11,133 nt of DNA from assembly GCA_964439135.1 (NCBI GenBank), contig CAYTNN010000157.1, positions 1 through 11,133 of the forward strand, in the 5' to 3' direction. The DNA comes from JAFGPJ01 sp964439135. GTDB lineage: Bacteria; Planctomycetota; Phycisphaerae; Sedimentisphaerales; Anaerobacaceae. This document shows positions 6,807 through 11,133 of the stretch, piece by piece. Position numbers and translations under genes: made by a program. The notes beneath the pieces were generated by a model. That model was given only the letters and a program-made list of their open reading frames with translations. It was not told where the DNA came from and did no database searches. Every line of letters starts with the position of its first letter. Within the stretch, counting starts at the first letter, position 1.

Positions 6807-7592
6807 ATGAATATTAAAATCACAATCGAAACGCTGTTAAGAGACGGCTTTATTCTCGTCTTCAACCAGGACAAGCTCGACGTTGTAAAGACCGCCGAGG
6901 CTTTGCTCAAGGCAGGTATCAATAATATGGAAGTCACCTGCCGGATAAAGCAACCTCTGGAGAAAATGTCCCGGCTGCGTAAGGAGCTGCCTGATTTTGC
7001 GATGGGCTCGGCAAGCCTGATCGACTCGCCGCAAATGCTCGAGCTTTATAACAAGGCCCATCCCGAGGACCCGCTGCCTTCGCTCGATGAGGTTGTGGAC
7101 GCCGGTGCGTGCTATCTTGTCTCAGCGATCAATTTCAGTGACGCCGGGTTCGAGAAATTTGCCAGGAAAATTCCCATGATACCCGGCTGCGGCAGCGCCA
7201 CCGAAATTGTCAGCCAGTTTTCCAAAGGAGCGAACCTCTGCAAGATTTTCCCGGCAAAGCAACTCGGCGGCCAGGCCTTTGTCAAGGCCATCGACCCGGC
7301 GATTCATAAGACCATCAGCCTGGTGCCGACGGGCGGAACTAACGCCGGCAATATCCCCGATTATATAGATGCGGGCGTTCTGGTCCTGGGCGGTTCGTTC
7401 AGTATGATCGATAAATCCACGATGAAGAAAATCGTCGATGAGCAGGACTACGAGCTTTTGGCCGGGGAACTGACAAAGATCAAAGAATTAATCGACAAGC
7501 TGCGGGCCGACAAATATCCCGGCATCGATTTTGCCTCCGCTTCAATTGAGCGGATAAGCCAGGCCACAGGCAGAAATTTCAATATTACGTAG
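6807..7592 (+). CDS. Divergent class I KDPG/KHG-aldolase-like protein
   Basis: This 261-residue TIM-barrel protein resembles 2-keto-3-deoxy-6-phosphogluconate / 4-hydroxy-2-oxoglutarate aldolase (Eda, about 213 residues). Such enzymes form a lysine Schiff base and cleave a 2-keto-3-deoxy acid to pyruvate and an aldehyde. Retained: MEVTCR (E42 and R46, matching Eda E45 and R49), the Schiff-base lysine in CKIFPA (K146, matching Eda K133), PTGG (174-177) and LGGSF (194-198). Changed: Eda GAGT is GSAS (67-70), the ISPG loop is VSAI (105-108), about 18 extra residues sit around 79-94 (DPLPSLDE), and a C-terminal extension of roughly 40 residues follows the barrel. Chemistry through K146 is likely conserved, but the substrate pocket probably differs. 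It starts 9 bases after the SDR stop and ends 11 bases before the propeller gene. A non-phosphorylated or unusual keto acid is a fair guess, not shown. Confidence 0.8.
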   Translation: MNIKITIETLLRDGFILVFNQDKLDVVKTAEALLKAGINNMEVTCRIKQPLEKMSRLRKELPDFAMGSASLIDSPQMLELYNKAHPEDPLPSLDEVVDAGACYLVSAINFSDAGFEKFARKIPMIPGCGSATEIVSQFSKGANLCKIFPAKQLGGQAFVKAIDPAIHKTISLVPTGGTNAGNIPDYIDAGVLVLGGSFSMIDKSTMKKIVDEQDYELLAGELTKIKELIDKLRADKYPGIDFASASIERISQATGRNFNIT

Positions 7593-7595
7593 GAG
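7591..7595 (+). promoter_or_regulatory. Ribosome binding site supporting the GTG start at 7604
   Basis: AGGAG overlaps the aldolase stop codon (7590-7592) and lies 8 bases before the GTG at 7604, the ideal distance. A second purine run (7631-7638) lies before an in-frame TTG at 7646, which would give a shorter signal peptide. The first site is the stronger one. Confidence 0.65.
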
Positions 7596-7603
7596 CACAA
7601 TTC

Positions 7604-9103
7604 GTGCAGAGCGGGCTCCATGCAAATTCAGAGAAGGGAAAACAGTTGCGGTCTCTTACTCTTGTAATTTTTTTGCTCGCAACAGCTTCTGCGGGGCAGC
7701 TCTCCTCCAGCGAGAAACAAACCGCTCAAGCACCTACACTCAACGCAAAAGATACGGGCTATCGCGGCATCTGGTACATGAATCAGCCCTCGGGCGACCA
7801 ATACGTCTACAAGTACAGCGGCGGGCTCGGAACGTATTGCGCCAAACACAAACCGTTCGCGGTTTATTGCGACAAGGTCGAAAAGACTTTCTTCTGCTAC
7901 GGCGGCACAACCACAGACAGCAACCAAAAGCTGCTCCACATGGTCTCATACTACGACCACAAGACGGGGATGGTCCCCCGCCCGACCATCCTGCTCGACA
8001 AGAAGACCAGCGATGCCCACGACAACCCGGTCATCTCCATCGATGACGAAGGCTGCATCTGGATATTCTCAACCTCGCACGGCACATCGAGGCCTTCCTA
8101 TATCCATAAAAGCTGCAAGCCATACGAGATCAGCCGGTTCGAGCTCGTCAAGGCGACAAGAATCGAAAACTCGCAGGAAGTACCCATAACGAATTTTTCG
8201 TACATGCAGGCGTGGCATCTCAAGGGCCAGGGATTTGCCTGCTTTTTCACCCGTTATAATTACCCTGCCGCCCGGACGATTTGTTTTATGACGAGCCCCG
8301 ATGGTGTCAAATGGTCGCATTGGTCCCGGCTGGCCGCGATGGACCAAGGTCATTATCAAATCAGCACCGCCGGTAAGAACAAGGCGGGGACAGCTTTTAA
8401 TTATCACCCAAAGGGCAAAGGCTTGAACTGGCGCACGAACCTGTACTATATCGAAACTGCCGACCTCGGCAAAACCTGGAAGTGTGCTGATGGGCGCAAA
8501 TTGACGCCGCCCCTCACTGATTCAGGGAGCCCCGCCACTGTCCATGACTATCAGAGCGAGGGTCTAAACGTCTACCTGAAAGATATCCGGTTTGATGCAG
8601 ACGAACGGCCGGTCATTTTGTTTATCACAAGCAAGGGCTACGAATCCGGGCCCAAAAATGATCCGCGAACATGGACTACCGCCCGCTGGACGGGAACAAC
8701 GTGGCAGATAAGACCGGCTTTTACATCGGATAACAACTACGACATGGGCTCACTCTACATCGAGGATGATGGAACGTGGCGAATCATCGGCCCGACCGAA
8801 ACAGGGCCGCAGCCATATAACCCGGGCGGTGAAATGGCTATGTGGATTAGCAAAGATTACGGGCTGACATGGAAAAAGGTCAAACAGCTCACGACAGACA
8901 GCCCGCGCAATCATACGTATGCACGACGGCCGGTTAATGCGCATCCTGATTTCTACGCCATCTGGGCCGACGGCCACGGTAGAAAACCTTCATCTTCCTG
9001 TCTTTACTTCTGCGACAAACAAGGGAACGTCCGTGTTCTGCCGCGAGAAATGCCCGAAGAGCTTGCCAAACCGAAGCTTTTTGAGTATAACTCGAACGAA
9101 TAA
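7604..9103 (+). CDS. Exported BNR_4-like beta-propeller protein, possible polysaccharide lyase or glycosidase
   Basis: A 499-residue protein with a Sec signal peptide: basic K11/K13/R16, hydrophobic LTLVIFLLATA (18-28), and a likely cut after ASA at residue 30. There is no lipobox cysteine. The mature part looks like the BNR_4 family: GYRGIWYMN (52-60), YSGGLGTY (71-78), AHDNPVISIDDEG (138-150), RPSYIHKS (163-170), and YLKDIRFDADERPV (324-337). Three Asp-box-like motifs mark propeller blades: SPDGVKW (231-237), TADLGKTW (285-292) and SKDYGLTW (416-423). Propellers of this broad group include ulvan lyases and enzymes acting on rhamnose-glucuronate linkages, so H139 in the HDNP motif and other conserved His/Tyr residues are candidates for catalysis. 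The assignment to an enzyme class is inference; it could be a binding protein. It is the only exported product among its neighbours. Confidence 0.82.
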   Translation: MQSGLHANSEKGKQLRSLTLVIFLLATASAGQLSSSEKQTAQAPTLNAKDTGYRGIWYMNQPSGDQYVYKYSGGLGTYCAKHKPFAVYCDKVEKTFFCYGGTTTDSNQKLLHMVSYYDHKTGMVPRPTILLDKKTSDAHDNPVISIDDEGCIWIFSTSHGTSRPSYIHKSCKPYEISRFELVKATRIENSQEVPITNFSYMQAWHLKGQGFACFFTRYNYPAARTICFMTSPDGVKWSHWSRLAAMDQGHYQISTAGKNKAGTAFNYHPKGKGLNWRTNLYYIETADLGKTWKCADGRKLTPPLTDSGSPATVHDYQSEGLNVYLKDIRFDADERPVILFITSKGYESGPKNDPRTWTTARWTGTTWQIRPAFTSDNNYDMGSLYIEDDGTWRIIGPTETGPQPYNPGGEMAMWISKDYGLTWKKVKQLTTDSPRNHTYARRPVNAHPDFYAIWADGHGRKPSSSCLYFCDKQGNVRVLPREMPEELAKPKLFEYNSNE

Positions 9104-9148
9104 TCTGGATTATCAAACCATCGTTTGTCGGATTGGAGCAATAGAATT

Positions 9149-11133
9149 ATGAAAACAAAGCAAATAGCCAACCAAGCCGTAACCTTCCATTGCTATAATA
9201 CGATTATTGTCGGGTCGGGTGCCGCCGGTATGAACTGCGCGGTACACCTGTGCGAGTTTATGAAAGGCAAGGGCATCGAAAATCCCGCCGAGAGAGTTGC
9301 CGTCGTAACTGCAGGGCTGGGCTTAGGCGCATCGCGAATGAGCGGCTCGGATAAGCAGACCTATTATAAGATGGGCACGAGCCCGGACATTGCCGACAGC
9401 GCCGAGGAGTTTGCCAAGAGTCTGACTGCGGCCGGCTGCTGCCATGGTGACTCGGCGCTCGCCGAAGGAATCGGCTCACTTCGCGAATTCTACCACCTGG
9501 TCCAGGCCGGAGTTCCGTTTCCCACCGACTCGATAGGAACTTTCATCGGCTATAAAACAGACCACGACCCATACGAACGAGCCACTTCGGCCGGTCCGAA
9601 GACCAGCAGGTTCATGAGCGAATGCCTGCAAAAACAACTCGAACAATATAACGTCAAGATTCACGATGCACAGGAAGCCGCCGGCCTGCTGACAGTCGGC
9701 TCCGGCGAATCCAAACGAATTACAGGCGTCGTAACTGTAGATAAAAAAAGTATCAATGACTCGAACCTTGCCATAAACGTATTCCTCGGTGCAAATATCA
9801 TACTCGCAGCCGGCGGCCCGGGCGAGCTGTTCAAAACAACCGTCTATCCAAAAGCCCAGCTTGGAATCCACGGTCTGGCTTTCAAAGCGGGCCTTATCGG
9901 GGCAAACATCACCGAATCACAGTTCGGCCTGGCCAGCATAAAGTTCCGCTGGAACGTCTCGGGCACTTACATGCAGGCGCTGCCGCGCCTTTTCAGCACG
10001 GACGCCGACGGCAAAGATGAAAAGGAATTTCTGACGGACTTCTTCCCCTCCATGAGCAAGATGGCAACGAACATCTTCCTCAAAGGCTATCAGTGGCCCT
10101 TCGATCCGCAGAGGATTGAGAACTTGCAGTCGTCGCTGATTGATATCCTGGTCTTCAACGAAACACAAAAAGGCAGGCTGGTCTTTATGGACTTCCTGAA
10201 CAATCCGGTCGGCAATGATTCTATGGACGAGTTCGACATCGACGCCCTGGAACCGGAAGCCAAAGAGTACCTGCAAAAAGCCGGAGCGCTGCAGAAAACA
10301 CCTATCGAACGGCTGGCACATATGAACACACCCGCCATTGAGATATACGAGGAGAACGGCATTAATTTATTTTCGGAGCCACTTGAGATCGCGGTCTGCG
10401 CTCAGCACAACAATGGCGGCTTTGCCGTCGACAAGTGGTGGCAGTCCAATATGCCCGGGACTTTTGTAATCGGAGAGATGGCGGGCACGCACGGCGTCAA
10501 ACGGCCGGGAGGCTCGGCCCTTAACGCCGGCCAGACAGGCGGGCTGCGAGCGGCGCAATATATCGCCAATGTTTACGGCTGCGAACTGCCCGATTATTCT
10601 GATGTCCAGCCTGAGATCGACCGGCAGCTAAGTGACATTATCGACGGCTTAGAACGATACAAAGGCTCATCCGGATTGGTACCTGAAAAAGTATTGGAAG
10701 AGATTCGAAACAGAATGACCGCATCGGGCGGACATATCAGAGAGTTAAATGATTCCGGACGAGCCTTGAAAGACGCGGTTGAGCTTTATAAAAGTATCCA
10801 AAAGAAAGGCTTCAGCGTAAAAGACAACAAGGCCATCATCGGAGCGATACAGGCCGAACATCTGGCCCTGACGAGCGCAGCGTTTCTCAAGGCCGTCGTC
10901 GAACTGCTCGCCCAGGGCAGCGGGTCACGCGGTTCGCATCTGGTCCTTGCCGAAGACGGCGTTGAAATCCATGCCGATGTGATCGACAAAGCCACGGGCA
11001 AACCGCTGAAGTTCAAACCCGAGAACGAGTCGCTGCGAAACTCTATATTGCATATCGAGTACGACGAAAGCTCACCCGATTTGTTCCGCAGCACAACCGT
11101 CAAGTTGAGACCGGCACCGAAAGAACGCAAGGC
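9149..11133 (+). CDS. FAD-dependent oxidoreductase of the fumarate reductase / L-aspartate oxidase flavoprotein fold; runs off the right edge
   Basis: Translation from the ATG at 9149 stays open for 661 residues to the window end. GGAG (9135-9138) sits 10 bases upstream. The dinucleotide fold IIVGSGAAGMNCA has G22, G24 and G27. An ILAAGGPGELF strand closes the first FAD part. GIHGLAFKAGLIGA with a following TESQFG matches the FAD/substrate region of FrdA/SdhA/NadB. QHNNGGF carries H420, at the place of the conserved His of that family's HxxGG, and THGVKRPGGSALNAG carries R452, like the substrate/FAD arginine of HGANRLGSNSL. A C-terminal SRGSH (R594, H597) resembles SRGLH of L-aspartate oxidase. 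There is no signal peptide, heme motif or membrane segment, so it is probably soluble and cytoplasmic. The substrate is unknown. No nad or sdh partner genes are nearby, so NAD synthesis or respiration is unlikely. It starts 45 bases after the propeller gene. Confidence 0.82.
   Translation, partial: MKTKQIANQAVTFHCYNTIIVGSGAAGMNCAVHLCEFMKGKGIENPAERVAVVTAGLGLGASRMSGSDKQTYYKMGTSPDIADSAEEFAKSLTAAGCCHGDSALAEGIGSLREFYHLVQAGVPFPTDSIGTFIGYKTDHDPYERATSAGPKTSRFMSECLQKQLEQYNVKIHDAQEAAGLLTVGSGESKRITGVVTVDKKSINDSNLAINVFLGANIILAAGGPGELFKTTVYPKAQLGIHGLAFKAGLIGANITESQFGLASIKFRWNVSGTYMQALPRLFSTDADGKDEKEFLTDFFPSMSKMATNIFLKGYQWPFDPQRIENLQSSLIDILVFNETQKGRLVFMDFLNNPVGNDSMDEFDIDALEPEAKEYLQKAGALQKTPIERLAHMNTPAIEIYEENGINLFSEPLEIAVCAQHNNGGFAVDKWWQSNMPGTFVIGEMAGTHGVKRPGGSALNAGQTGGLRAAQYIANVYGCELPDYSDVQPEIDRQLSDIIDGLERYKGSSGLVPEKVLEEIRNRMTASGGHIRELNDSGRALKDAVELYKSIQKKGFSVKDNKAIIGAIQAEHLALTSAAFLKAVVELLAQGSGSRGSHLVLAEDGVEIHADVIDKATGKPLKFKPENESLRNSILHIEYDESSPDLFRSTTVKLRPAPKERK

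Noticed and set aside
9104..9148. Possible terminator or promoter between the propeller and flavoprotein genes
   Set aside because: The 45-base gap shows no stable stem with a T-run and no convincing -35/-10 pair, so the genes are treated as one transcription unit.

Overview
The window holds seven genes. A partial endonuclease V gene (nfi) runs leftward at the left edge. A short control region separates it from uvrA, which runs rightward. Five more rightward genes follow uvrA with gaps of only 16, 21, 9, 11 and 45 bases, and the last one runs off the right edge. Nearly every base is coding. The only intergenic stretch of any size is the 137 bases between nfi and uvrA. No RNA gene, insertion sequence, CRISPR array or convincing terminator was seen.

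Organism: the moderate-to-high GC content, the secreted BNR_4-type beta-propeller, and an old yellow enzyme fused to a GltD-like electron-input module suggest a marine or sediment bacterium of the Planctomycetota/PVC group, perhaps a Phycisphaerae-like anaerobe. This is an impression from gene content only. The cysteine-rich redox enzyme, with three predicted [4Fe-4S] clusters, fits an anaerobic or microaerobic lifestyle.

Layout: (1) 1-320, minus strand, nfi, deaminated-base repair. (2) 321-457, a divergent control region with candidate promoters in both directions and a perfect 7-bp inverted repeat. (3) 458-3313, uvrA, nucleotide excision repair. (4) 3330-5978, an 882-residue flavin/iron-sulfur oxidoreductase combining an OYE-type FMN barrel with a GltD-type FAD/NAD(P)H module. 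(5) 6000-6797, a classical short-chain dehydrogenase. (6) 6807-7592, a divergent class I KDPG/KHG-aldolase-like protein. (7) 7604-9103, an exported BNR_4-like beta-propeller protein. (8) 9149 to the window end, a flavoprotein of the fumarate reductase/L-aspartate oxidase fold.

How the genes may work together: genes 4-8 look like one transcription unit for catabolism of an unusual sugar acid. The exported propeller protein would act on a polysaccharide or oligosaccharide outside the cytoplasm, and related propellers include polysaccharide lyases and glycosidases of uronate- and rhamnose-containing glycans. In the cytoplasm, the SDR and the aldolase-like protein would oxidise or reduce a sugar (keto) acid and split it. 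The two large flavoenzymes add C=C or keto redox steps that the textbook uronate (KDG/KDPG) pathway does not need. That surplus of redox chemistry is the main sign of a possibly undescribed pathway. The substrate cannot be read from the sequence.
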